Shown here piece after piece: positions 7,988 to 15,877 of a DNA stretch of 42,043 nt. The DNA comes from Actinomycetes bacterium. GTDB lineage: Bacteria > Actinomycetota > Actinomycetes > Actinomycetales > Microbacteriaceae. Both the position numbers and the translations under genes were made by a program. Below the pieces are notes generated by a model. That model was not told the origin of the DNA, ran no database searches, and saw nothing but the letters and a program-made list of their open reading frames with translations. Within the stretch, counting starts at the first letter, position 1, and every line of letters begins with the position of its first letter. The DNA is taken from contig JAEZHW010000035.1 of assembly GCA_023436775.1 (NCBI GenBank), positions 1 to 42,043 of the forward strand, given 5' to 3'.

Positions 7988-8404
7988 GTGAGCGCCAAGG
8001 ACCAGCCCCGCCAGCAGCCCGCCAACCAGCCCAGCCGTACCCGGCTCGGTCTGCCGACCGCCGGCCCCGGCTCGCTCGCGCCGATGAATCCGCGCCTGCT
8101 CGGGCTGGCCATCGACTGGGGGATCGCCGTCCTGTTCGCTGCCGCCTGGTTCAACTACGAGCCCTTCGTTGTGCTCGGCATCTACGCCCTGCTGCACATC
8201 GTCTTCGTGCCCACCCTCGCCGGCAGCCCCGGCCACCTCGTCGCGCGCCTCGCTGTCCAGAAGGTCGAGGGTGGCGCCCCCGGCCTGCTGCGGTCCATCG
8301 TGCGCACCCTACTGCTGTGTCTCGTCATCCCGGCCGTGGTCTGGGACGAGGACGGACGCGGCCTGCACGATCGGCTCGCCAAGACGGTGCTGGTCCGCCG
8401 CTAA
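7988..8404 (+). CDS. RDD-family membrane protein
   Basis: The 138-aa protein has a polar Gln/Pro-rich N-terminus of about 35 residues. After it comes the RDD signature: Arg in MNPRLLGLAIDW with the first Asp, two or three membrane spans (AIDWGIAVLFAAAWF, VVLGIYALLHIVFV, and a span near IVRTLLLCLVIPAVVW), and a closing DGRGLHDRLAKTVLV with the last Asp. RDD proteins are small membrane proteins of mostly unknown role; some are implicated in ion transport. The gene is divergent from glnA1 and convergent with DUF4191, the same neighbourhood as in mycobacteria (Rv2219-Rv2220). The GTG start fits the -10 spacing and RDD family length. Confidence 0.85.
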   Translation: MSAKDQPRQQPANQPSRTRLGLPTAGPGSLAPMNPRLLGLAIDWGIAVLFAAAWFNYEPFVVLGIYALLHIVFVPTLAGSPGHLVARLAVQKVEGGAPGLLRSIVRTLLLCLVIPAVVWDEDGRGLHDRLAKTVLVRR

Positions 8405-8502
8405 CCCGAGCCGCGATCGCGTCCCGCTCCCAGGTTGGCGTAACCGACGGCGGGAAATCGACCACCGCCTGGCACCTGGCGGAAACGTGGTCAGACAAGA
8501 CT

Positions 8503-8534
8503 TTGGCCCGAGCGCTGACGCGACTCGGGCCGAA
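8503..8534. terminator. Terminator hairpin between RDD and DUF4191 genes
   Basis: TTgGGCCCGAG-like left arm (8503-8512) pairs with CTCGGGCC-gAA (8524-8534): 8 GC-rich pairs plus flanking T/A pairs. It lies between convergent genes. The rest of 8405-8550 holds nothing else I can recognise. Confidence 0.6.
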
Positions 8535-8550
8535 GTGAGGTTCTTCGTGG

Positions 8551-9258
8551 CTACCGGGGACGACCGGCGCCGCGCACGCGGGTCGGGTCGATGCCCTTCG
8601 GGATCGGCAGCAGGTTCGGAGCCAGCGAGTTCAGACGCGCCGAGGCGACCTGTACCTCGCGGCGCTTCAGCTTCTTGGGCAGCTTCTTGATCGCCTTCGG
8701 CAGCTGCTCGAGGCTGAGCGAGCCCTCGTCCGGACCGACCTGGAGGCGGTGGGTGGGCAGGCCCGGCAGGATGCGGTTCACCTTGCGGGTCTCCTCATCG
8801 ATCAGCTTCTGGGTGCGGCTGCGCGGACCCTCAGCGATCAGGACGATGCCGGCCTTACCGACGGCGCGGTAGACGGCGTCCTGGCTGCGCGGGTTGATCG
8901 CCACCGGCATCTCGCTGCTGATCCAGCTGCGGCCGAGGGCCGAGTTCAGGACCGCACCGACAGCGCCGGGCTTGCCTTCCATCTGACGGTAGGCCACGCG
9001 CGGGGCGCGGCGACCCAGCACGATGAGCAAACCGAGGATAGCGGCGAGCAGACCCGCGATCGCCAGCAGCACGATGGTGAGCACGTTGCCGCCGGTGGTG
9101 AAGATCGCCAGCAGAATGGCAGCGACCAGCGGCAGGAAGAAGCCGAGCGCGAGCCAGAAGATGCTCGCCCGGTCCTGCTGAACCGTCATCTTGGCCACCT
9201 GCAGGATCTGCGAGAGGCGACCGGGTTCCTTCGGGGTGCTGGTGCTGCTACGTGCCAT
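8551..9258 (-). CDS. DUF4191 membrane protein
   Basis: This 235-aa protein has a polar N-terminus, two adjacent membrane spans at about residues 33-80 (IFWLALGFFLPLVAAILLAIF and a second Leu/Ala-rich span), and a soluble C-terminal domain. That domain includes VAYRQMEGKPGAVGAVLNS, GKAGIVLIAEGPRSRTQKLI and a basic KAIKKLPKKLKRREV stretch. These features match actinobacterial DUF4191, which sits next to glnA1 and lipoate genes in many genomes. Its function is not known. Unlike the common arrangement, lipA and lipB are not beside it here; a pseudokinase gene is. Confidence 0.88.
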   Translation of the reverse strand: MARSSTSTPKEPGRLSQILQVAKMTVQQDRASIFWLALGFFLPLVAAILLAIFTTGGNVLTIVLLAIAGLLAAILGLLIVLGRRAPRVAYRQMEGKPGAVGAVLNSALGRSWISSEMPVAINPRSQDAVYRAVGKAGIVLIAEGPRSRTQKLIDEETRKVNRILPGLPTHRLQVGPDEGSLSLEQLPKAIKKLPKKLKRREVQVASARLNSLAPNLLPIPKGIDPTRVRGAGRPR

Positions 9259-9265
9259 AGGTTCT

Positions 9266-9271
9266 AACCTA
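9266..9271 (-). promoter_or_regulatory. DUF4191 gene -10 element, leaderless type
   Basis: On the minus strand TAGGTT (9271-9266) is followed by 7 nt and the ATG at 9258. Confidence 0.45.
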
Positions 9272-9390
9272 CCGTGTCCCGGGGTTCCGTTTCGCGCTGC
9301 TGGTCCGCTCCCGCATGAAGATCATGTGAAATTCTCCACAGATTCTCACCGTTCACGCCGGCCGCCGGCCGGGCGCAGCAGGGTAGTGGC

Positions 9391-10854
9391 ATGGATTCGG
9401 CACCACTGGAAGCACCCGGCGGACACCTCGGCCAGTATCGCCTGTTGCGCCGACTCGACGCGCTGGGGGCGCACTGGCGCGCCCTCGACGCTGCCGACCT
9501 GCCCGTGGAACTACGGCGGCTGGATCCCGGGCACCCGGCAGCGCTCGCGTGCTGGGCCGTCCTAGCGGACCTGGACGTGTCGCACCTGCCTACGGTCCGC
9601 GAAGTCGCGGCCGATGCTGCAGGTGCGCCCGTGGTCATTCTCGAAGGATGGCGCGAGGCGATGGAAGGTTCCGCTGCGCTGCAGTCCGTTCCAGCCCTGC
9701 GAGATGCGACCGCGGCGCTGCTCATGGCGCTCAGTCGCCTGCATGAACACGGCATCATCCACGGGCCATTCACCGAGCAGGACCTCGGGCTCGACGCCGC
9801 CGGTGACCCGGTGCTGTGCGGGTTTCACCGGCCATCGGTCGCTGCACTGGACGCAGCCAGCGACGGCGCGCAGTGGCGGGCTACCCTGGCGCTGTCCCGG
9901 TCCGGGGCGGCTCGGCTCGATGCGGCGGGTTTGGTTGAACTGCTCTTGGCCTGCGCTGGGCACGATTCGGCGCTGCAGGCCTGCCTGCATGCCGTGCTGC
10001 AGGCGACGGCGGCCGAGGAATGGGATCCGGCCGTGCTGCGCAACGCCAGCCACCAGATCAGCGTGCTCGACGACATTGTGGCGTTGGCACCGCGTGCGGA
10101 CGTTGCGCCCGGGCGGGATCCTGCCGGCCGGATGCAGTTCGGCGGGAATGTGGTCGAGCTGCGGCCGGGGAATGACCTTGCGCCCGAAGTGGTTGTGGCA
10201 CGGCTCGAGGCCCAACCAGATATCGACGGCACGCGTCGGTACACTGCAGACTCGCCGACCGATCAGTATGCTTCGGCAGCCAGCGTGACCACAGGCTCGA
10301 CCGGTTGGCGTTCTCGAATACTCGCGGCCTTGCTCGACCGCCTGCCAGCCAGTGTGCAGCGCGTGGTGGTGCGGGCCCAGGTTCGGCGCGGGGACGGTCG
10401 ACCCATGCTCGGCGCCCGTCGTGGCCCCGTGCTCTTCGCGGCGCTGCTCGCGGCTGCCGTGACGGTCCTGTTCTGGTTTGGTCTGGATCGCACTGCAGGG
10501 GCAGTCGACGACGCCGGACGCGCGGGGGAGCACCACGGCGCAGCGTCAGCCGCCGACGGACTGCGCAGTACTGGCCAACCAGTCGTCGCAGAGGCTCTTC
10601 CACGAAGCGTCGATGACCCCGCTTCCGCAGACGATCGCCACGCATCCGCGCTGCGTGCGCTGCCCGGCCTCCTGCTTGAGCAAGCCCCCGAGTGGCTCCC
10701 GCTCCTCACCGAGCCGAGCGTGGTTGATGACTACGGCGGGATGCTGCTCATTCAACTCGGGCCGGCCACCGATCACGCGGTGCTGTTAACGACCGAGCCG
10801 GAGGGGTGGCGAGTGCGCACCCTGCTCCGGCTCGGTGATGCCGCGTTGGGTTAG
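9391..10854 (+). CDS. Membrane-anchored pseudokinase-like protein
   Basis: The 487-aa protein starts with a Ser/Thr kinase-like fold: YRLLRRLDALGAHWRALDA in place of the glycine loop, then LHEHGIIHGPFTEQDLGLD and DPVLCGF in place of the catalytic and DFG loops. The catalytic residues are gone: HRD reads H124-G125-P126, the loop Asn is D131, DFG reads C143-G144-F145, and the VAIK Lys region reads PVELRRL. After a polar linker comes one membrane span near residues 345-365 (VLFAALLAAAVTVLFWFGL) and an outer domain of about 120 aa with no family I recognise. So it is probably a signalling scaffold or sensor, not an active kinase. It ends tail-to-tail with sucB. Confidence 0.65.
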   Translation: MDSAPLEAPGGHLGQYRLLRRLDALGAHWRALDAADLPVELRRLDPGHPAALACWAVLADLDVSHLPTVREVAADAAGAPVVILEGWREAMEGSAALQSVPALRDATAALLMALSRLHEHGIIHGPFTEQDLGLDAAGDPVLCGFHRPSVAALDAASDGAQWRATLALSRSGAARLDAAGLVELLLACAGHDSALQACLHAVLQATAAEEWDPAVLRNASHQISVLDDIVALAPRADVAPGRDPAGRMQFGGNVVELRPGNDLAPEVVVARLEAQPDIDGTRRYTADSPTDQYASAASVTTGSTGWRSRILAALLDRLPASVQRVVVRAQVRRGDGRPMLGARRGPVLFAALLAAAVTVLFWFGLDRTAGAVDDAGRAGEHHGAASAADGLRSTGQPVVAEALPRSVDDPASADDRHASALRALPGLLLEQAPEWLPLLTEPSVVDDYGGMLLIQLGPATDHAVLLTTEPEGWRVRTLLRLGDAALG

Positions 10855-12659
10855 ATGCCCAAGACTCCAGCGAAGTCGCCGCCCTCGAGGCGGTTCTTGA
10901 CCGCGGTGAGGTAGCGAGCAGCGTCAGCACCGTCGATGTGACGGTGGTCGTAGGACAGAGCCAGGTACACCATCGATCGGATGGCAACCGAGTCAACACC
11001 GTCCTGCGAGATGACGACCGGACGCTTCACCACGGTGCCCGTGCCCAGGATCGCGCTCTGCGGCAGGAACACCACCGGGGTGTCGAACAGCGCGCCGCGC
11101 GAGCCCGTGTTGGTCAGGGTGAAGGTGCCACCCGAGAGTTCGTCCGGACCCAGCTTGTTGCTGCGGGTGCGCTCAGCCAGGTCGGCGATCTGCTGCGCCC
11201 ACTGAGCGAGGGTCAGGCCGCCGGCGTTCTTCACGACCGGGGTCAGCAGACCACGCTCGGTGTCTACGGCGATGCTGATGTTCTCGCTGGCCGGGTACAC
11301 GATGCTGTCGCCGTCGATCGTCGAGTTGATGATCGGGTAGGCCTGCAGCGCCTCGGTGGCAGCCAGGGCAAAGAACGGCAGGAAGGACAGCTTCGCACCG
11401 GTCTTGGCCTGGAAGTCGGCCTTCACCGCGTCACGGAACTGCGCGACACGGGTGACGTCGACCTCGACCACGGTGGTGAGCTGTGCGGTGCCCTGCAGCG
11501 ACTCGACCGCGCGCTCGGCGACGATCTTGCGCAGGCGCGACATCTTCACCGTGGTGCCACGCAGCTCGGACACGGCCGGGGCAGCGGCAGCCGGAGCAGC
11601 AGCGGCCGGCGCAGCGGCAGCGGCGGGCGCAGCGGCAGCAGCCGGCGCAGCCTTGGCAGCCGCGGCGAGCACGTCCTGCTTGGTGATGCGGCCACCGATA
11701 CCGGTCGGGGTCACGGTGCTCAGGTCAACGCCGCGCTCCTGGGCGAGCTTGCGCACCAGCGGAGTCACGTAGCCCGTGCCGACGCCCGCAGCAGCCGGGG
11801 CCGCCGGGGCGGGTGCAGCCGCGGGAGCAGGTGCAGCCGCGGGAGCAGGTGCAGCCGCGGGAGCCGCAGCCGGAGCAGCAGGTGCCTCGGCCGGCGCAGC
11901 AGCGGGCGCAGCTGGCGCCTCGGCGGCAGGAGCAGGAGCCGCTTCAGCAGCGGGAGCCGGAGCAGCGGCCGGAGCCTCGACGGGGGCAGCACCAGCAGCG
12001 CCCACGACGGCGAGCGGAGCACCAACCGGAACGGTCTCGTCCTCACCGACCAGAATCTGCTGCAGCACGCCGGCGACCGGGCTCGGGATCTCGGTGTCGA
12101 CCTTGTCGGTCGAGATCTCGAGCAGCGGCTCGTCCACCTCGACCGAGTCGCCGACGGCCTTCAGCCAGCGGGTCACGGTGCCTTCGCTGACGCTTTCGCC
12201 CAGTTCCGGCAGGTTGATGGTGGTGCCCGCAGCGGCCGGAGCCGGAGCAGCAGCCGGGGCGGCCGCGGCAGGAGCCGGAGCAGCAGCCGGGGCGGCCGCG
12301 GTAGGAGCCTCAGCAGCAGGAGCCTCAGCGACCGGAGCCGGTTCAGGCTCGGCAGCGGGGGCCGGAGCCTCCGCAACCGGGGCCTCGGCGGCCGGGGCAG
12401 CAGCCGGAGCAGCTGCGCCATCGCCAGTGCCGATGACCACGAGCGGCGCGCCAACCGGCACGGTCTCGTCCTCGGCAACCAGGATCTGCTCGATCACGCC
12501 AGCGACCGGGCTCGGGATTTCAGTGTCGACCTTGTCAGTCGACACCTCGAGCAGTGGCTCGTCGACCTCAACGCGGTCACCGACCGACTTGAGCCAACGG
12601 GTCACGGTGCCCTCAGTAACGCTTTCACCGAGTGCCGGCAGGTTGACGGACTCGCTCAT
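10851..12659 (-). CDS. sucB: Dihydrolipoamide acyltransferase (E2), actinobacterial SucB/DlaT type
   Basis: This is the core E2 of the 2-oxoglutarate and/or pyruvate dehydrogenase complex. The 602-aa protein has two lipoyl domains with the motif STDKVDTEIPSP; the lipoyl lysines are K43 and K186. Ala/Pro-rich linkers, an E3-binding domain (VTPLVRKLAQERGVDLSTV), and a catalytic domain ending in YDHRHIDGADAARY (His572, Asp576) follow. In Actinobacteria this E2 can serve both complexes, so the substrate is not certain. A GAAGGAG ribosome site lies just before the ATG. It follows lpdA (E3) by 70 nt. The linkers contain DNA tandem repeats, and the stop overlaps the stop of the convergent pseudokinase gene. 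Confidence 0.93.
   Translation of the reverse strand: MSESVNLPALGESVTEGTVTRWLKSVGDRVEVDEPLLEVSTDKVDTEIPSPVAGVIEQILVAEDETVPVGAPLVVIGTGDGAAAPAAAPAAEAPVAEAPAPAAEPEPAPVAEAPAAEAPTAAAPAAAPAPAAAAPAAAPAPAAAGTTINLPELGESVSEGTVTRWLKAVGDSVEVDEPLLEISTDKVDTEIPSPVAGVLQQILVGEDETVPVGAPLAVVGAAGAAPVEAPAAAPAPAAEAAPAPAAEAPAAPAAAPAEAPAAPAAAPAAAPAPAAAPAPAAAPAPAAPAAAGVGTGYVTPLVRKLAQERGVDLSTVTPTGIGGRITKQDVLAAAAKAAPAAAAAPAAAAAPAAAAPAAAAPAVSELRGTTVKMSRLRKIVAERAVESLQGTAQLTTVVEVDVTRVAQFRDAVKADFQAKTGAKLSFLPFFALAATEALQAYPIINSTIDGDSIVYPASENISIAVDTERGLLTPVVKNAGGLTLAQWAQQIADLAERTRSNKLGPDELSGGTFTLTNTGSRGALFDTPVVFLPQSAILGTGTVVKRPVVISQDGVDSVAIRSMVYLALSYDHRHIDGADAARYLTAVKNRLEGGDFAGVLGI
11821..11856 (-). repeat. Two perfect 18-bp tandem repeats in the sucB second linker
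   Basis: The plus-strand unit GCGGGAGCAGGTGCAGCC occurs at 11821-11838 and 11839-11856, with a degenerate third copy after it. It encodes an Ala/Pro-rich flexible linker in frame (6 codons per unit). Confidence 0.8.
12241..12306 (-). repeat. 33-bp tandem duplication in the sucB inter-lipoyl linker
   Basis: Bases 12241-12273 and 12274-12306 differ at one position only (C to T at unit base 29). The unit is 11 codons of Ala/Pro-rich linker, so copy-number change would keep the frame. Confidence 0.85.
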
Positions 12660-12729
12660 GGTCTTACTCCTTCAGAAAGTTCTTCTGTCTCAACGGTAGC
12701 CGAGGCATCTTCATGCCCGCTGGGCTGGG

Positions 12730-14100
12730 TTACAGGCTGTGCAGCGGCTTTCCGGCAAGTGCCAGTGCGACCTCGCCGATCATTTCGTTCTGAGTGGGGT
12801 GACCGTGAATGAAGCTTGCAACGTCTTCGGGGTAGGCTTCCCAGTTCACGATGAGCTGGGCCTCGCCGACGAGTTCGCCCACGCGCGGGCCGATAGCCGA
12901 GAAACCGACGATGGGGCCTTCCTTGACGCGGACGAGCTTGACGAAACCAGCGCCGCCGAGGATCTCGCTCTTGGCGTTCCCGGCGATGTTGTATTCGACG
13001 CTTTCGATCTGGTCAGCGCCGTACTGTTCCTTGGCCTTGGCCTCCGACAGACCCACCGAAGCGATCTCGGGGTCGCAGTAGGTGACCTTCGGGATGTTCA
13101 CGTCGGCAACGACCTGCGGGTTCAGGCCCGCGATCTCTTCGGCGACGAAGATGCCCTGCTGGTAGCCGCGGTGCGCCAGCTGCAGGCCGGGCACGATGTC
13201 GCCGACCGCGTAGACACCCTTGACCGAGGTCTCAAGGCGCTCGTTGGTGATCACGAAGCCGCGGTCGATGGTGACGCCGACCTCTTCGAAACCGAGACCA
13301 GCGGTGTTCGGGCCGCGGCCGACGGCAACCAGCAGCAGTTCCGCGTCGATGGTCTCGCCCGATTCCAACGTGACGACCACGCCGTTGTCGTCCTGAGTCA
13401 CACCGGCAAAGCGGGCGCCCAGCTTGAAGTCAATGCCGCGCTTGCGGAAGGCGCGCTCCAGCGCCTTCGAAATGCCCTCTTCCTCGTTGGGGACCAGGTG
13501 GGGCAGGCCCTCGATGATGACGACCTCAGCACCAAAGGACTTCCAGACGCTGGCGAACTCCACGCCGATCACGCCACCGCCGAGGACGGCGACCTTCTTC
13601 GGGACGTAGTTCAGTTCCAGAGCGTGCTCGGAGGTGATCACGCGGCCGCCGATTTCCAGGCCCGGCAGGGTCTTGGAGTACGAGCCGGTGGCCAGCACGA
13701 CGTTCTTGGCCGTGATGGTGCGGTCGCCCACCTGCACGGTGGTCGGCGAGGTGAGACGACCTTCGCCAGCGATGACGTCCACCTTGCGAGCCTTGAGCAG
13801 ACCCTGCAGACCCTTGTACTTCTTCTCGACGATGTCGGTGCGGTACTTGGTCACGCCCTCCATGTCGATGCCGTAGAGCAGCGAGGAGATGCCGTACTTC
13901 GCGGACTCGCGAGTGATGTCGGCAACCTCTGCGCTGTGCAGCAAGGTCTTAGTGGGGACACAGCCGCGGTGGAGGCAGGTGCCGCCCAGCTTGTCCTTCT
14001 CGATGACAACTGCGGTCAGGCCGAGCTCAACGGCGCGGATAGCCGTTGCGTAGCCGGCACTGCCGCCGCCGATGACTGCGATGTCGTACTGGTCGGACAC
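12730..14100 (-). CDS. lpdA: Dihydrolipoamide dehydrogenase (E3)
   Basis: This flavoprotein re-oxidises the dihydrolipoyl groups of E2 and makes NADH. The 456-aa protein shows the FAD-binding IAVIGGGSAGYATAIRA motif and the redox disulfide GGTCLHRGCVPTK (Cys42, Cys47). It also has a NAD-binding VLGGGVIGVEFASVW motif, a second FAD contact VYAVGDIVPGLQLAH, and the C-terminal catalytic His-Glu pair in HGHPTQNEMIGE. The start is GTG 14100 with AGGAG 7-11 nt upstream. It lies between pepA and sucB on the same strand and most likely supplies E3 to the E2 encoded next to it. Confidence 0.95.
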   Translation of the reverse strand: MSDQYDIAVIGGGSAGYATAIRAVELGLTAVVIEKDKLGGTCLHRGCVPTKTLLHSAEVADITRESAKYGISSLLYGIDMEGVTKYRTDIVEKKYKGLQGLLKARKVDVIAGEGRLTSPTTVQVGDRTITAKNVVLATGSYSKTLPGLEIGGRVITSEHALELNYVPKKVAVLGGGVIGVEFASVWKSFGAEVVIIEGLPHLVPNEEEGISKALERAFRKRGIDFKLGARFAGVTQDDNGVVVTLESGETIDAELLLVAVGRGPNTAGLGFEEVGVTIDRGFVITNERLETSVKGVYAVGDIVPGLQLAHRGYQQGIFVAEEIAGLNPQVVADVNIPKVTYCDPEIASVGLSEAKAKEQYGADQIESVEYNIAGNAKSEILGGAGFVKLVRVKEGPIVGFSAIGPRVGELVGEAQLIVNWEAYPEDVASFIHGHPTQNEMIGEVALALAGKPLHSL

Positions 14101-14179
14101 TCAGTGCTCCTTGTGGGGAAGAGTAGTGGCTGGTTCTGCCCGTGGCCGAGGCATGGCCGACCCCTGGGCGTGCCCTCCC

Positions 14180-14185
14180 AGCCTA
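14180..14185 (-). promoter_or_regulatory. Possible lpdA promoter -10
   Basis: TAGGCT on the minus strand (14185-14180) just upstream of the pepA 3' end boundary would give a leader of about 70 nt before lpdA. The hexamer is the one used repeatedly in this window. No clear -35 is seen. Confidence 0.3.
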
Positions 14186-14199
14186 CTACTCGAGAACCC

Positions 14200-15738
14200 T
14201 CAGTCGGTGCCGTCTGCGGCGAGTTCTTCTGCCGAATTGGCAGCCATCTGCTCACCCAGGCGAACCAGGGTCCGCAATGCCACGGCCGTGGGGCCCGGTG
14301 CGGTGAATCCGTACCCGCTGGCCTTGTTGTATGCGGTACCCGCGATATCAAGGTGCGCCCAGGGTAGCGGCGCGGATGCATTGTCCGTGCCAACGAACTC
14401 GCGCAGGAACACGCCCGCCAGCAACATGCCTGCCGCCGTGTTGCCCGGCTTGGCATTGGCGATGTCGGCCACGTCGCTGTCGAGGAGAGCCCGAAGCTCC
14501 GAGGGCAGCGGCATGGCCCAGAAGGTTTCCTCGGCCGCCTTCGACGCGGCCATGATCTGGCTGACGCCACGCACGTTGCCCATCACCGCGGTAGTGCGGG
14601 TGCCGAGCGCGACCGTGGCAGCACCGGTCAGGGTCGCGACATCCACGATCAGGTCCGGCTGCTCCTCGCTGGCGGCGACGAGGCCGTCGGCGAGGACAAG
14701 CCGACCCTCAGCATCCGTGTTCAGCACTTCGATCGTCTTGCCGCCACGCACGGTGATCACATCGTTCGGGCGCATGGCCGTGCCGGACGGCAGGTTTTCG
14801 GCAATGCACATCCATGCCGTGACACGTACCGGCAAGTTCAGGCGGATCACCGCCAGGATCGCGCCAAGCACGGTGGCGGCGCCGGTCATGTCGTACTTCA
14901 TGCCCACCATGGACGAGGCGGGCTTCAGCGATAGGCCGCCGCTGTCGAAGGTAATGCCCTTACCCACCAGCGCGAGGTGTCGTTCCGCACCCGCCGGTGC
15001 ATAGCTGATCTTGACTAGGCGCGGCGGGCGCGAGGAGCCCTGGCCGACGCCAAGGATGCCGCCGAAGCCGTCCCGGGCGAGTTCGGCTTCGGTCCACTCC
15101 TGCACTGTGGCTCCGAGCGCGGTGGCCTCTTCGATGGCGCGGGCGGCAAGGTTGGCCGGGGCGAGGTCGGCGGGCGGAGTGAGCACCAGCTCCTTGACTA
15201 ACGCCGCCGAGTCCGCGATCGCGACCGCGCGATCCAGGCCAAATGCCACCTCGTCCGCATCCGGGGTACCGACGATGCTGAACTTGCTGGCCGGGATGCT
15301 GCTCGGTTCAGGCTGCTTGCTCTTGCCTCCGGTGTAGCGGTAGGTGCCCAGCAACGCGCCTTCCGCGATGGCGGCGACCACGTCCGCGTCGGGGGTCGGC
15401 ACGGCGAAGGTGATGGATTCGACACCAGTGATGTGGCGGGTCAGGGCGCCCGCGGCCATCCGAAGGGTGGGGGAGTTCACGCCGCCAGAGCCCAAGCCGA
15501 GCAAGGCGATGCTGCCTGCAGCGAAGTTGCCGGGGGCCGGGATGCGGGTGATCTCGTCCCGCTTTGCCGTGACGCCGATCTTGGCAAGCTGCGACTGCAT
15601 GCCGGTCAGCGCCGGGTCGTCATGCAGGATCCGAGGTCCGTCTTCCTCCAAGGCAACGGCGATGACGAGTACGTCAGTCTCGATCTCGACGAGGCGCGTC
15701 GAGGCTGCGGACAGGTACGTGACGAGGGAGTGGGCCAT
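14200..15738 (-). CDS. pepA: Leucyl aminopeptidase, M17 family
   Basis: This is a cytosolic two-metal aminopeptidase that releases N-terminal residues from peptides. The 512-aa length is usual for the family. The C-terminal catalytic half contains KGITFDSGGLSLKP (metal and catalytic Lys), MKYDMTGAATVLG, and the M17 signature NTDAEGRLVLADGL beginning at Asn340. The N-terminal third (about 170 aa) is the variable macro-like domain. Upstream, TACGAT lies 6 nt before the ATG, so a leaderless mRNA is likely. It is divergent from the PAC2 gene. Confidence 0.94.
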   Translation of the reverse strand: MAHSLVTYLSAASTRLVEIETDVLVIAVALEEDGPRILHDDPALTGMQSQLAKIGVTAKRDEITRIPAPGNFAAGSIALLGLGSGGVNSPTLRMAAGALTRHITGVESITFAVPTPDADVVAAIAEGALLGTYRYTGGKSKQPEPSSIPASKFSIVGTPDADEVAFGLDRAVAIADSAALVKELVLTPPADLAPANLAARAIEEATALGATVQEWTEAELARDGFGGILGVGQGSSRPPRLVKISYAPAGAERHLALVGKGITFDSGGLSLKPASSMVGMKYDMTGAATVLGAILAVIRLNLPVRVTAWMCIAENLPSGTAMRPNDVITVRGGKTIEVLNTDAEGRLVLADGLVAASEEQPDLIVDVATLTGAATVALGTRTTAVMGNVRGVSQIMAASKAAEETFWAMPLPSELRALLDSDVADIANAKPGNTAAGMLLAGVFLREFVGTDNASAPLPWAHLDIAGTAYNKASGYGFTAPGPTAVALRTLVRLGEQMAANSAEELAADGTD

Positions 15739-15744
15739 GACGAA

Positions 15745-15750
15745 ATCGTA
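15745..15750 (-). promoter_or_regulatory. pepA -10 element, leaderless type
   Basis: TACGAT on the minus strand is followed by 6 nt and the ATG at 15738. Confidence 0.4.
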
Positions 15751-15865
15751 GTCCGCATTGCAACCCTCGGGTCGGCAGTCCCGCTGGACGAGCAGTGGTG
15801 AGGCGGCGGTGTTCCCCGTCGATTCGCTGTCCGCGAAGCCGCAGGCCGCGGTCAGTCCGGCCCAC

Positions 15866-15871
15866 TAGCAT
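15866..15871 (+). promoter_or_regulatory. PAC2 gene -10 element, leaderless type
   Basis: TAGCAT is followed by 6 nt (GGGGAT) and the ATG at 15878. The GGGG could also act as a very close ribosome site, but the spacing suits a leaderless start better. Confidence 0.45.
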
Positions 15872-15877
15872 GGGGAT

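Noticed and set aside
11790..12420. Ala/Pro repeat DNA as a CRISPR-like or satellite array
   Set aside because: The repeats are in frame codons of E2 linkers with no unique spacers.
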